This document shows positions 1 through 7,019 of a stretch of 36,683 nt of DNA, one piece after another; position 1 is the first letter of the stretch, and every line of letters begins with the position of its first letter. The notes below the pieces were generated by a model. That model was not told where the DNA came from, did not search any database, and saw only the letters and a program-made list of their open reading frames with translations. Where the stretch lies: the NCBI GenBank assembly GCA_035542855.1, contig DATKKM010000005.1, forward strand, positions 1-36,683, written 5' to 3'. The DNA comes from DATKKM01 sp035542855 (GTDB taxonomy: Bacteria > Chloroflexota > Dehalococcoidia > SM23-28-2 > RBG-16-64-32). The position numbers and the translations under genes are program-made.

Positions 1-30
1 TTCGGTGCGTATCTGTTTGCGGTTCTCGGA

Positions 31-882
31 CTACTCTTCGCCGTCGTCGTCCATGTCGATGGCCGGGGCGCGGCCGCTGGAGCCAATGCTGTACTCGCCC
101 TCTTCCTCTGACTCCTCTTCGCCCTCTTCGGCGCCGGTGGTCCAGTCCTCGGCTTCCTCACCCTCTTCGAAGAACCCTTCATCGTCGGCGTCGCTGCGCA
201 CCAGGCGCTCTTTGACGTACGGGCGGACCGACTCGGTGACTGTGGGCGGAAACGACAGCTTGCCCGTCTGAGAGGCGTCCTGGAACGTCTCGCGGATGAA
301 CACCTTGATAACGCCGTCGTCCATCGAAGAGATGGCAGCGACGTACTCGTTGCCGCCATCCATCAGCTTGACGAGGCGCTGGGCCAGCCGGGGCTCGACC
401 TCGCCGACGAACTCGCCGTCGATCGCCTTCACGGTCAGGGCGCCGCCCTTCTCGCGCTCCAGCTGGACCTGGTCGCCGGCGGTCATGCGTGCGGCTATCC
501 CCATCTGCGGGCGGAGGAGCGTGGTGATGCCCGTCTTGCCCGTCTCTTCGATGAACATCTGGGGGGACAGCTTCTGGGCTGCGGGCCGCGGCGGCGCCGA
601 CTTGCCCAGCGTGGCCAGCCGCGCCAGGTTCTTCTGGGCGATCGTGTTGAGCGGGTCTATCTCCAGCGCCTTCTCGTACGAGAGGCGGGCGTCCTTGTAC
701 TTGCCCAGCTCCGTCTGCGCCTTGCCCAGGCGGTTGTAGGCGTCCACGTCCGTAGGGAACGACTCCAGGATCTGCTTGTTGATCTGGACGGCGTCCTGCC
801 ACTTGCCCTGGAGGGCCGCCTGGATCGCCACCTCTGACTGCTGCCGTCTGGCCTTTGTTCTGTCCTCTGCCTGAAACACCAT
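31..882 (-). CDS. TPR-repeat protein with acidic C-terminal tail
   Basis: The product has 283 residues. The N-terminal third holds about two tetratricopeptide motifs: an AIQAALQGKWQDAVQINKQI-type helix pair near residues 18-50, then a canonical repeat near 51-84 (AYNRLGKAQTELGKYKDARL followed by YEKALEIDP). TPRs are protein-interaction scaffolds. The middle (about 100-215) is an unrecognised beta-rich region, and the last 60 residues are strongly acidic (runs of E and D), ending at a TAG at the left edge of the window. No signal peptide or membrane segment is visible, so it is probably cytoplasmic. The ATG is preceded by a purine-rich GAGCAGAGAGCAG stretch that could serve as a weak ribosome site. 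It is divergent from the tRNA gene across a 300-base gap. No partner can be inferred. Confidence 0.8.
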   Translation of the reverse strand: MVFQAEDRTKARRQQSEVAIQAALQGKWQDAVQINKQILESFPTDVDAYNRLGKAQTELGKYKDARLSYEKALEIDPLNTIAQKNLARLATLGKSAPPRPAAQKLSPQMFIEETGKTGITTLLRPQMGIAARMTAGDQVQLEREKGGALTVKAIDGEFVGEVEPRLAQRLVKLMDGGNEYVAAISSMDDGVIKVFIRETFQDASQTGKLSFPPTVTESVRPYVKERLVRSDADDEGFFEEGEEAEDWTTGAEEGEEESEEEGEYSIGSSGRAPAIDMDDDGEE

Positions 883-1056
883 CTGCTCTCTGCTCAGCTT
901 TCTCTGTATTCCCCCTGAGTTGCCGAATTCTACGGGCGGTGCCGCTTCATCTGCAATAGCCTAATGGGTATCACCTGTTAATAACGTAGCGTTTTGCAGA
1001 AAGGTTCATCGAATCGCTACTGTAAGACGACAGCCGCGCAACATTGTTACTCAGTT

Positions 1057-1070
1057 GTAACCGTTATTAC
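1057..1070. promoter_or_regulatory. GTAA-N6-TTAC inverted repeat, possible operator
   Basis: GTAACCGTTATTAC has inverted 4-base arms. Related AACCGTTnTTAC sequences occur in two other intergenic gaps (2456-2470 and 24720-24741). This site lies in the 883-1186 gap between the TPR gene and tRNA-Pro, which otherwise holds only the CRP-like site and the tRNA promoter described separately. No binding protein is known; the call rests on recurrence. Confidence 0.3.
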
Positions 1071-1093
1071 GACGCCAATTGCCGCCAGGGTAA

Positions 1094-1109
1094 AGTGACA
1101 CCGGTCACA
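1094..1109. promoter_or_regulatory. CRP/FNR-family-like palindrome
   Basis: AGTGA-CACCGG-TCACA matches the TGTGA-N6-TCACA consensus of CRP-family cAMP receptors at 9 of 10 half-site bases. Its centre is about 48 bases upstream of the start predicted from the tRNA promoter at 1114-1143, so it could act on that promoter or on the divergent TPR gene. A second, perfect site lies upstream of fumC. Confidence 0.5.
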
Positions 1110-1113
1110 TTCC

Positions 1114-1143
1114 TCGACACCCGGCAAGGCGCTTTGCTAACAT
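1114..1143 (+). promoter_or_regulatory. Putative promoter of tRNA-Pro
   Basis: TCGACA (1114-1119) and TAACAT (1138-1143) are separated by 18 bases, matching sigma-70-type -35 (5 of 6) and -10 (4 of 6) elements. The predicted start near 1150 gives a 5' leader of about 37 bases before the mature tRNA. Confidence 0.45.
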
Positions 1144-1186
1144 GAGAATGCCGCCGGACCTTCCCGGCAGCTTCGCTTCTGCGGTT

Positions 1187-1264
1187 CGGGGTGTAGCTCA
1201 GCCAGGCTAGAGCGCACGGTTCGGGACCGTGAGGTCCGCGGTTCAAATCCGCGCACCCCGACCA
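1187..1264 (+). tRNA. tRNA-Pro(CGG), CCA encoded
   Basis: The cloverleaf folds fully. The 7-bp acceptor stem pairs 1187-1193 with 1254-1260, the D stem GCTC/GAGC is at 1196-1199 and 1210-1213, and the anticodon stem CACGG/CCGTG is at 1215-1219 and 1227-1231. The anticodon loop is TTCGGGA with anticodon CGG at 1222-1224. The T stem is CGCGG/CCGCG with loop TTCAAAT. A73 and an encoded CCA follow at 1261-1264. The C1-G72 pair and G37 are typical of bacterial proline tRNAs, which supports the identity independently of the anticodon. Confidence 0.97.
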
Positions 1265-1371
1265 TTCTTAGCCCTCAGCTTACCGCCAGCCGTCAGGCCC
1301 TTGCCGCCCCAGCAGGCGAATCGCTGTAACCTGTACATTGTACCCTGTACCCTACCTCGAGGAGGTCCCCG

Positions 1372-2187
1372 ATGCTCGTACTTCAATCACTGATCGATAT
1401 GCCGTGGGCCAGGCCGCGGATCGCCGTGCTGGAGATCGGCGGCGCCATCGGCGCGCAGGTGCGCGGGCCGGAGATGGTGCGCGCGATCAAGGGCCTGCGC
1501 GAAGACCCCCGCGTGCAGGCCGTCGTGGTCGAGATCGATTCGCCCGGCGGCTCGGCCGCTGTTTCCGACATGATCCACCGCGCGCTGGTCCGGCTCGGCA
1601 AGAAGAAGCCGGTCGTCGCCTTCACGGGCACCGCTGCGCTCTCCGGCGGCTACCTGATCGCCTGCTCGGCGCAGAAGATCGTGGCCCTGCCGACATCGTT
1701 GGTCGGCTCGATTGGCGTGATCTTCACGCGCCCGGTGGTGCAAGAGCTGATGCAGAAGCTGGGCGTGCGCATGGTGGTGACGCACGAGGGCAAGCTGAAG
1801 GCGATGTTCCAGCCCTGGCGCGAACCGACCCCCGAAGAAACGGCGAAGGTGCAGGCGCTGACCGAAGAGTACTACGACTGGTTCGTGAACACCGTCGCGA
1901 CGTCCCGCAACCTGAGCGTCCCGGCGGTGAAGGAGCTGGCGACGGGCGAAATGTATTCCGCAAGCAAGGGCAAGGACGCCGGGCTCGTCGATGAGCTGGG
2001 CGATTTCGAGCGCGCCACGGAGCTGGCGAAGGAGCTGGCCAACCTGGTGGAGACGCCGCGCCTGCAGTGGGTGCGCCCGCGCCGGCCGCTGCTGGAGCGC
2101 GTGCTCGCCCGCGGCGGCACGGCGATGGCGAAGGCGGTGCTGGCCGAGGCCGAGACGCGCATCCTGCCCCGCATCGACTTCCGCTAG
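1372..2187 (+). CDS. SppA-like serine protease, peptidase family S49 (short form)
   Basis: Signal-peptide-peptidase-type protease of 271 residues. IDSPGGS (55-61) and LSGGYLIA (90-97) are S49 hallmarks. Ser91 is the predicted nucleophile and Lys143 (in GKLKAM) the predicted general base; the 52-residue spacing equals the Ser147-Lys199 dyad of Bacillus subtilis SppA. VGSIGVIF (111-118) is also conserved. The protein is about the size of one S49 domain and lacks the N-terminal membrane anchor of classical SppA, so it is either cytosolic or peripherally attached, and its substrates may be signal-peptide remnants or other peptides. A GGAGGT at 1361-1366 sits five bases before the ATG. The stop codon TAG is embedded in the -10-like TAGAAT of the next gene. 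Confidence 0.9.
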   Translation: MLVLQSLIDMPWARPRIAVLEIGGAIGAQVRGPEMVRAIKGLREDPRVQAVVVEIDSPGGSAAVSDMIHRALVRLGKKKPVVAFTGTAALSGGYLIACSAQKIVALPTSLVGSIGVIFTRPVVQELMQKLGVRMVVTHEGKLKAMFQPWREPTPEETAKVQALTEEYYDWFVNTVATSRNLSVPAVKELATGEMYSASKGKDAGLVDELGDFERATELAKELANLVETPRLQWVRPRRPLLERVLARGGTAMAKAVLAEAETRILPRIDFR

Positions 2188-2196
2188 AATAGGCCC

Positions 2197-2451
2197 GTGG
2201 CGGTCGAAAACAAGTCGCTGGTGCTGGACCTCGTGGAGTGGGTGGCCAAACAGCCTCGCTCCTACGCCGAGGTGATGGACGTCTGGCGCACGTCCTGCCC
2301 GCGCTTCCCGATCTGGGAGGACGCCGTGGAGCACGGACTCGTCTCCCAGGCGCACGGCGACGGCGTTGTGGAAGTCACGCCGGCCGGTCTCGATCTACTG
2401 CGCTCGGAACGCGGCGCTGCGCGGGCCCCGGACGCGACAGTGGTACACTGA
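2197..2451 (+). CDS. Small winged-helix-like protein of unknown function
   Basis: An 84-residue protein starting with GTG, nine bases after the S49 protease stop. The sequence suggests a compact alpha/beta winged-helix fold: helix LVLDLVEWVAK (8-18), a second helix around YAEVMDVWRTSC (23-34), then a recognition-like helix and a short beta hairpin (VVEVTPAGLDLLRSE). I do not recognise a named family. No Shine-Dalgarno precedes the GTG, but TAGAAT lies six bases upstream (2185-2190), the spacing expected for a leaderless transcript. Co-transcription with the protease upstream is also possible. Confidence 0.65.
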   Translation: MAVENKSLVLDLVEWVAKQPRSYAEVMDVWRTSCPRFPIWEDAVEHGLVSQAHGDGVVEVTPAGLDLLRSERGAARAPDATVVH

Positions 2452-2548
2452 CACCGGTAACCGTTTTACCCCCTCGTCATTGATCGCTTCCCGCGCGCTC
2501 CTGGCTAGTGGTCTAACCTTTGCCAACTTCGTACAGAGGGGGACCAGC

Positions 2549-2800
2549 ATGCGCCAGGAGACACCCACGCCATCACATGAGTGCAACACCTGCAACCTCA
2601 GACTGGAAATGGCGACCCACGCGCGCTGCGAACAGTGCGGCATCCTGATGGGGCCGGGCCACATCGAGGCAAGCACGTCTTCGCTTTGCGGGACCTGCGT
2701 TTGCCGGCACAGGGCGAGTCAGGCGGGAGGCGAGCCTCCAATACGCCGTTCGACGATTGGGCGGCGCGGCTGGCTCAGCGACTACGCTGTCGAACGATAG
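2549..2800 (+). CDS. Small Cys-rich zinc-ribbon-like protein
   Basis: An 83-residue protein with three closely spaced cysteine motifs: CNTC (12-15), CEQC (27-30) and CGTCVC (47-52). The first two CxxC pairs form a plausible four-Cys zinc site; the third cluster adds Cys47, Cys50 and Cys52. The C-terminal 30 residues are basic and probably flexible. The frame stays open upstream to 2366, but the ATG at 2549 is preferred because AGAGGGGGA (2535-2543) lies at good distance and the upstream part overlaps the preceding gene. The partner is unknown; nucleic-acid or protein binding is typical for such ribbons. Confidence 0.6.
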   Translation: MRQETPTPSHECNTCNLRLEMATHARCEQCGILMGPGHIEASTSSLCGTCVCRHRASQAGGEPPIRRSTIGRRGWLSDYAVER

Positions 2801-2807
2801 CGCAGAG

Positions 2808-3281
2808 TCAGCGGCGGCTGCTCACGCCGGCCTCGCGCTCCATCTGCTCCAGCTCACGCATCCAGCGATCGAACAGGCGCAGGCGCTCCTCCAGCTGCGA
2901 TTCCATCTCGCGCATCAGCTTCGTCTTCTGCTTGACGATGGTGTGCTGCGCCTGCGTAACCTCAATCGCCTTCTCCAGCTGGCGGCGCTTCTCGGGGAGC
3001 TCCGCCGCCGGGTTGAACTGGGCGCGCAGGTCGCGGAGGATGCCCTCGGCCTCCACCATCTCCTTGATCTCGGCCAGACTGATGCCCAGCAGCTCCTGCA
3101 TCTTGCGGATGCGCTGGACGCGCTTGACGTCGTCCTCGGAATAGAGGCGGAAGCCGCCTTCCATGCGGCTGGGCGGCCGCAGCAGGCCCTTCTCTTCGTA
3201 GAAGCGGAGCGTGCGCTGGGTAACGCCGGTGCGCTCCGCCACTTCGCCTATCTGTAGATAGGCCTCGTTCTCATCGGCCAA
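2808..3281 (-). CDS. MerR-family transcriptional regulator (TTG start)
   Basis: A regulator of 157 residues. The N-terminal winged HTH is clear: YLQIGEVAERTGVTQRTLRF followed by YEEKGLL, then the wing and second HTH (GGFRLYSEDDVKRVQRIRKM). A long amphipathic helix with coiled-coil character follows (about 90-150) and would form the antiparallel dimer coil of MerR proteins. There is no C-terminal Cys metal site, so the ligand is unknown. The frame opens to 3365, but the promoter at 3320-3349 lies inside that extension, so the TTG at 3281 is preferred; it is preceded by AGAGGGG at good distance. The operator-like palindrome overlaps its own promoter, suggesting autoregulation. Confidence 0.85.
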   Translation of the reverse strand: MADENEAYLQIGEVAERTGVTQRTLRFYEEKGLLRPPSRMEGGFRLYSEDDVKRVQRIRKMQELLGISLAEIKEMVEAEGILRDLRAQFNPAAELPEKRRQLEKAIEVTQAQHTIVKQKTKLMREMESQLEERLRLFDRWMRELEQMEREAGVSSRR

Positions 3282-3319
3282 AAGACCCCTCTTTTCGATG
3301 GTGCGGGGGAGTTGGCCGG

Positions 3320-3349
3320 AGTATAGGGTCAGTCTGACGCCTACGTCAA
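3320..3349 (-). promoter_or_regulatory. MerR promoter with overlapping palindrome
   Basis: Read on the minus strand, TTGACG (3349-3344) and TATACT (3325-3320) are separated by 18 bases. The -35 element is part of the inverted repeat TGACG-TAGG-CGTCA (3335-3348), which occupies the spacer region where MerR proteins bind. Transcription would start near 3313, giving about 31 bases of leader before the TTG at 3281. Confidence 0.7.
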
Positions 3350-3361
3350 GGTTAGATAGGC

Positions 3362-4096
3362 TCAATCGTCGTCGTAGTCGTCATCGTGGTCGTGGCCGAC
3401 GGTTGCCTGCGCCGGGACCAGCGCCTCGACGTGCTCTTCGCGGCGCTTGCCGCGGGCGGGCAGGGCCACGATACGCTCTCGCAGGCCGCTAAGCTTGCCA
3501 ATGGCGGACGCCGGGACGACTACGCCGGCGACACCGGAATCGCGCAGCAGTTGCAGCAGCGAGGCTTCGGCGCCCCCGTCATCCTCGACGAGCAGCGGCG
3601 TCCGGGCCAGCGCCGCGACGCGTCGCAGCTCCACCAGGCGCTCGACCGTAAGGGGCTTCGCGGGCGCAGGCAGGATCATGGCGTCGAGCCCCAGGTCGCC
3701 GAGGAGGCGCAGGCGGACGTCGTCGAGGTCAGAGCGCAGCTCCAGCACGAAGCCGAGCTTCTCCTCGAGCATCGGCTCGGCGAGATCCGCCTGGGAGAGC
3801 ACGACGAAGTCGGCGCCGGCCTCCCGCAGCGCTGACGCAGCGCGGCGGTCGAGCTTGTCGGCCGCAACGCCAAGGACGGCGTCGCCCGAGACGTCCTTCA
3901 GCTTGCCGGCGTCCCCGGTAACGATGACGGCGTCGGCCCCGGCCTTCGCGGCGTCACCCGCCTTGCCAGCGTCGTTGTTCAGGCGTACGACGGTGATCAG
4001 GGAGGGCGCGGGCGCTGGCCGGGCGGCGGCGGCAAAGCCGAAGGGCGCGGACTCGGCGCGACCGGCTTTGCGGATGCGGTCTGAGAGCTTGCTCAT
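3362..4096 (-). CDS. TIM-barrel-like protein of unknown function with His/Asp tail
   Basis: A 244-residue protein with the rhythm of a beta/alpha barrel: hydrophobic strands each preceded by a Gly-Ala/Leu-Asp turn (GADAVIV, GADFVVL, GLDAMIL, GVAGVVV) alternate with Ala/Leu/Arg helices. Such spacing recalls phosphate-binding barrels, but I see no diagnostic catalytic motif, and the usual phosphate loop near the C-terminus reads GVVVPASAIG. The first 30 residues are Ala/Pro-rich linker. The last residues (GHDHDDDYDDD) are a histidine/aspartate run that could bind metal. It ends 80 bases upstream of the MerR gene on the same strand; that gap holds the MerR promoter. Function not assigned. Confidence 0.65.
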   Translation of the reverse strand: MSKLSDRIRKAGRAESAPFGFAAAARPAPAPSLITVVRLNNDAGKAGDAAKAGADAVIVTGDAGKLKDVSGDAVLGVAADKLDRRAASALREAGADFVVLSQADLAEPMLEEKLGFVLELRSDLDDVRLRLLGDLGLDAMILPAPAKPLTVERLVELRRVAALARTPLLVEDDGGAEASLLQLLRDSGVAGVVVPASAIGKLSGLRERIVALPARGKRREEHVEALVPAQATVGHDHDDDYDDD

Positions 4097-4209
4097 TTGC
4101 GGGCCTCGGTTCTAGCGTGCAGTCTTCTACAGCACCTGTCATTATGCCATTCGCGCGGGGATGTTCTATTGTTCTCCTGTCGCATATACGCATCGGGGAG
4201 GTTTCACAC

Positions 4210-4974
4210 GTGGCCGAAGGAAGACTGCAAGGCAAGAACGCGCTGGTCACCGGCGCCGGCTCCGGCATCGGCCGGGCGATTGCCACCACGTTCGCGCGGG
4301 AGGGTGCGCGGGTGATGGCGTCTGACCTGAACGAGGACACAGCGAAGGCCGTCGCCGCCCAGATCGAGGACTCCGGCGGCGAGGCGAAGTGGATCCGCAC
4401 CGACACGACGAACGAGGGCGACGTCAAAGCGGCGATCGAAGCGGTCGTCGCGGCCTGGGGACAGCTGGACATCATGGTGAACAACGCCGGCATCGGCGGG
4501 ATGCAGTACAGCTGGGACCAGATCATCGCCGTCAACGAGAACGGGGTCTACTACGGCTGCCTCCACGCGCTGGCCCAGATGACGAAGCAGGGCAAAGGCG
4601 GCGCCATGGTGAACCTGGCTTCGATGATGGGCGTCGTGGGGTCCACGCCGCCCGGCGGGCTGCCCGGCGGCGTCGGCTACGCGTACCACGCCTCGAAGCA
4701 CGCGGTGGTCGGGCTGACGCGGCAGTTCGGGCTGGACGGCGCGCCGCACAACATCCGCGTTAACGCGCTGGCGCCCGGCTGGATCGATACGCCGCTGGTG
4801 GCGCCGCTGAAGTCGATGGACGTACTGTTGGACTGGTGCGTCAAGGGCACGCCGATGGGCCGCCTGGGCCAGCCGGAGGAGATCGCCAGGGCGGCGCTCT
4901 TCCTCTGCAGCGAGGATGCGTCGTTCGTGACCGGCCACACGCTGGTGATCGACGGCGGCTGGACGGCGCGGTAG
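4210..4974 (+). CDS. Short-chain dehydrogenase/reductase (classical SDR)
   Basis: A 254-residue NAD(P)-dependent oxidoreductase. TGAGSGIG (14-21) is the dinucleotide-binding loop, and Asp39 at the end of the second strand favours NAD(H). NNAG is at 91-94, and the catalytic set is Ser138, Tyr159 and Lys163 (YHASK). The C-terminal GHTLVIDGGWT is the usual FabG-like ending. Substrate specificity cannot be read from sequence; with the thiolase-fold enzyme and aldehyde dehydrogenase that follow, a role in fatty-acyl, alcohol or sterol-type catabolism is plausible. The frame extends upstream to 4117, but the GTG at 4210 is preferred: GGGGAGGT (4195-4202) lies seven bases before it and the homologous region begins there. 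Confidence 0.9.
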   Translation: MAEGRLQGKNALVTGAGSGIGRAIATTFAREGARVMASDLNEDTAKAVAAQIEDSGGEAKWIRTDTTNEGDVKAAIEAVVAAWGQLDIMVNNAGIGGMQYSWDQIIAVNENGVYYGCLHALAQMTKQGKGGAMVNLASMMGVVGSTPPGGLPGGVGYAYHASKHAVVGLTRQFGLDGAPHNIRVNALAPGWIDTPLVAPLKSMDVLLDWCVKGTPMGRLGQPEEIARAALFLCSEDASFVTGHTLVIDGGWTAR

Positions 4975-5027
4975 GCGGCTCTCCCGCTTGACCCCGGCAC
5001 CTCTTCCCCGCTAGGCTCCGCGACGCT

Positions 5028-6530
5028 ATGCCCAACTATCCCGTGATCGTCGGCGTGGGCCAGCTCACGAACCGCATCAAGTCGCTGGACCAGGCGGTGG
5101 AGCCTGCCGAGCTGATGGCGCGGGCCGCCCGCGCGGCAGCGGTGGACGCCGGATCCGAGGGCCTGCTCGCCCAGGTCGACACGCTGGAAGTGGTGAGCAT
5201 CCTCTCCTGGCAGTATCCAGACGCGCCGGGGCTGCTCGCGCAGAAGCTGGGCATCGATCCGGCGAAGCGCGTCTACACCGCCGTCGGCGGGGACACCCCA
5301 CAGAAGCTGGTGAACGAGGTCTCCGAGGCGATCGTCAACGGGACGGTCCGCTTCGCGCTGCTGGCCGGCGCGGAGGCGATGGCCTCCCGCAACATGGCCC
5401 GCAAGCAGGAGGCGCAGCTCCCCTGGAAGGTGCGCGGCACGCCGGAGAGCGTGGTGGGCGACACGAGGGCCGGCTTCTCGGACGTGGAGGCGCGGCACGG
5501 CGCCGTCGCCCCGATCCGCGTCTACCCGCTGTTCGAGAACGCGATCCGCGCCCACCTCGGCCAGTCGATCGACGAGCACCAGCAGTATGTGGCCGAGCTG
5601 GCCTCGCGGTTCACGCGGGTGGCCGCGCAGAACCCCTGCGCCTGGTTCCCGGTCGCGCGCACGCCGGAGGAGATCCGGACGGTGACCCCGGAGAACCGCT
5701 GGGTCTGCTTCCCCTACCCCAAGCGCATGAACGCGATCATGGAGGTGGACCAGGGGGCCGCCGTGCTCCTCACCGGCTCCGAGACGGCGAAAGAGCTGGG
5801 CATCCCGGAGGAGAAGTGGGTGTACGTGCACGGCTGCGGGCAGGCCAACGACAAGTGGCTGGTCAGCGACCGCGTGAACTACCACAGCTCGCCGGCGATC
5901 AAGGCGGCGACGGGCCGGGCGCTCTCGCAGGCCGGTCTGAGTGTGGACGACATCGACTTCTTCGATCTCTACAGCTGCTTCCCATCGGCCGTGCAGATGG
6001 GCCTGGACGCGCTGGGCCTGGCCACGACGGAGCCGCGCGACATCACGGTCACCGGCGGCCTGCCGTACTTCGGGGGCGCGGGCAACAACTACGTCATGCA
6101 CTCGATCGCGACGACCGTGGAACGGCTGCGCGCGAACCCGGAGCAACGGGCGCTGGTCACGGGCCTCGGCTGGTTCGCGACGAAGCACTCCGCCGGCGTT
6201 TACAGCGGCCGTCCGCCGCAGGGCGAGTGGCGCCGCAGCGACCCGGCGATCGACCAGGCGGCTGTGGACAGCCAGGACAGCCCGCGTTTCGTCGCCGAGG
6301 CGAACGGCCCGGCAACCGTCGAGACGTACACGGTCGCCTTCGGGCGGGGCGGCGAGCCGGAGATGGGCATCGTGATCGGCCGGCTGGGCGACGGATCGCG
6401 GTTCTTCGCGAACACGCCTGTGGACTCGGCGCTGCTCTGGTCGATGACGAAGGAGGAGTTCGTGGGCCGGGCAGGGCGCGTGGAGCACGATGCCGCGGCC
6501 CAGAAGAACATCCTCATCGTTCAGGCGTAA
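5028..6530 (+). CDS. Thiolase-fold acetyl-CoA acetyltransferase-like protein
   Basis: A 500-residue thiolase-superfamily protein of the long form annotated as acetyl-CoA acetyltransferase in actinobacteria and relatives: thiolase N and C halves followed by an extra C-terminal beta domain (about 400-500). The N-half begins VIVGVGQLTNR. Where degradative thiolases carry the nucleophilic Cys near residue 90, this protein reads VGGDTPQ (86-92) with no Cys. The C-half has DLYSCFPS (313-320, Cys317), corresponding to the HDCF motif of SCP2-type thiolases, and GGLPYFGGAG (343-352) with His358. Catalysis may therefore differ from normal thiolysis. No Shine-Dalgarno is seen before the ATG; TAGGCT lies ten bases upstream. 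Likely co-oriented with the SDR before it in lipid or acyl-CoA metabolism. Confidence 0.8.
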   Translation: MPNYPVIVGVGQLTNRIKSLDQAVEPAELMARAARAAAVDAGSEGLLAQVDTLEVVSILSWQYPDAPGLLAQKLGIDPAKRVYTAVGGDTPQKLVNEVSEAIVNGTVRFALLAGAEAMASRNMARKQEAQLPWKVRGTPESVVGDTRAGFSDVEARHGAVAPIRVYPLFENAIRAHLGQSIDEHQQYVAELASRFTRVAAQNPCAWFPVARTPEEIRTVTPENRWVCFPYPKRMNAIMEVDQGAAVLLTGSETAKELGIPEEKWVYVHGCGQANDKWLVSDRVNYHSSPAIKAATGRALSQAGLSVDDIDFFDLYSCFPSAVQMGLDALGLATTEPRDITVTGGLPYFGGAGNNYVMHSIATTVERLRANPEQRALVTGLGWFATKHSAGVYSGRPPQGEWRRSDPAIDQAAVDSQDSPRFVAEANGPATVETYTVAFGRGGEPEMGIVIGRLGDGSRFFANTPVDSALLWSMTKEEFVGRAGRVEHDAAAQKNILIVQA

Positions 6531-6567
6531 CCCAAGAGGCGCCGAACGGCGTATGATGGGGCGCGAC

Positions 6568-6933
6568 ATGGTAGACGAATCTGTCATCACTGCCGCGCTC
6601 GTGGAGCTGGACGGCATTGCCAACGCGCCGATGACCGCAGAACAGCGCCTGACCCGCGCGAAGCCGGTCCTGGCAGCGCCCGGGCTGACCCTTGGCGATC
6701 TGACGGACGCAATCGTTTCGCCGGCCCTGCCGTGGAACGCGGGCAAGGCAGCGGAGCACAGCCTCACTCAGGAACAATGGCAAGAGGCGATCACCCTCAG
6801 CGGCGTGGCCGGCAGCGCTGACCTGGGCGCGTTCATGGACCTGCTGCACCGGGCCGAATCCGCCGCCAACATGCTGCGGGCCGGCTACGCGGGCAAGCGT
6901 TCAGCTTCGGGTGAGATCGCCTGGTCGCGCTGA
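6568..6933 (+). CDS. Small protein of unknown function
   Basis: A 121-residue, mostly helical, soluble protein that I do not recognise. It is rich in Ala, Leu and Glu and has no signal peptide, Cys motif or membrane segment. Three ATGs are in frame (6553, 6556, 6568). The last is preferred because it opens the plausible protein (MVDESVITAALVELDG) and because TATGAT (6552-6557), a good -10 hexamer, overlaps the first two. The gene starts 37 bases after the thiolase-like gene and ends 86 bases before the aldehyde dehydrogenase, all on the same strand. Confidence 0.6.
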   Translation: MVDESVITAALVELDGIANAPMTAEQRLTRAKPVLAAPGLTLGDLTDAIVSPALPWNAGKAAEHSLTQEQWQEAITLSGVAGSADLGAFMDLLHRAESAANMLRAGYAGKRSASGEIAWSR

Positions 6934-6974
6934 AATCGCCGCCAGGCCTGTGGCCTTGTTGATAACTCCGGGCG

Positions 6975-6980
6975 TATAAT
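6975..6980 (+). promoter_or_regulatory. Consensus -10 element upstream of aldehyde dehydrogenase
   Basis: TATAAT is a perfect -10 hexamer 39 bases upstream of the ALDH start codon. No good -35 lies 16-18 bases further upstream (nearby TTGTTG at 6956 is 13 bases away), so the promoter may depend on an activator or an extended element. Confidence 0.45.
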
Positions 6981-7019
6981 TCACAACCGCCAAAGCACCG
7001 AAAGGAGATTCCTGAACCC

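Noticed and set aside
4677..6767. 696-residue minus-strand ORF opposite the thiolase-like gene
   Set aside because: Shadow frame of a GC-rich gene: composition dominated by R, H, A, L and V, no motif, and the plus-strand gene has clear family motifs.
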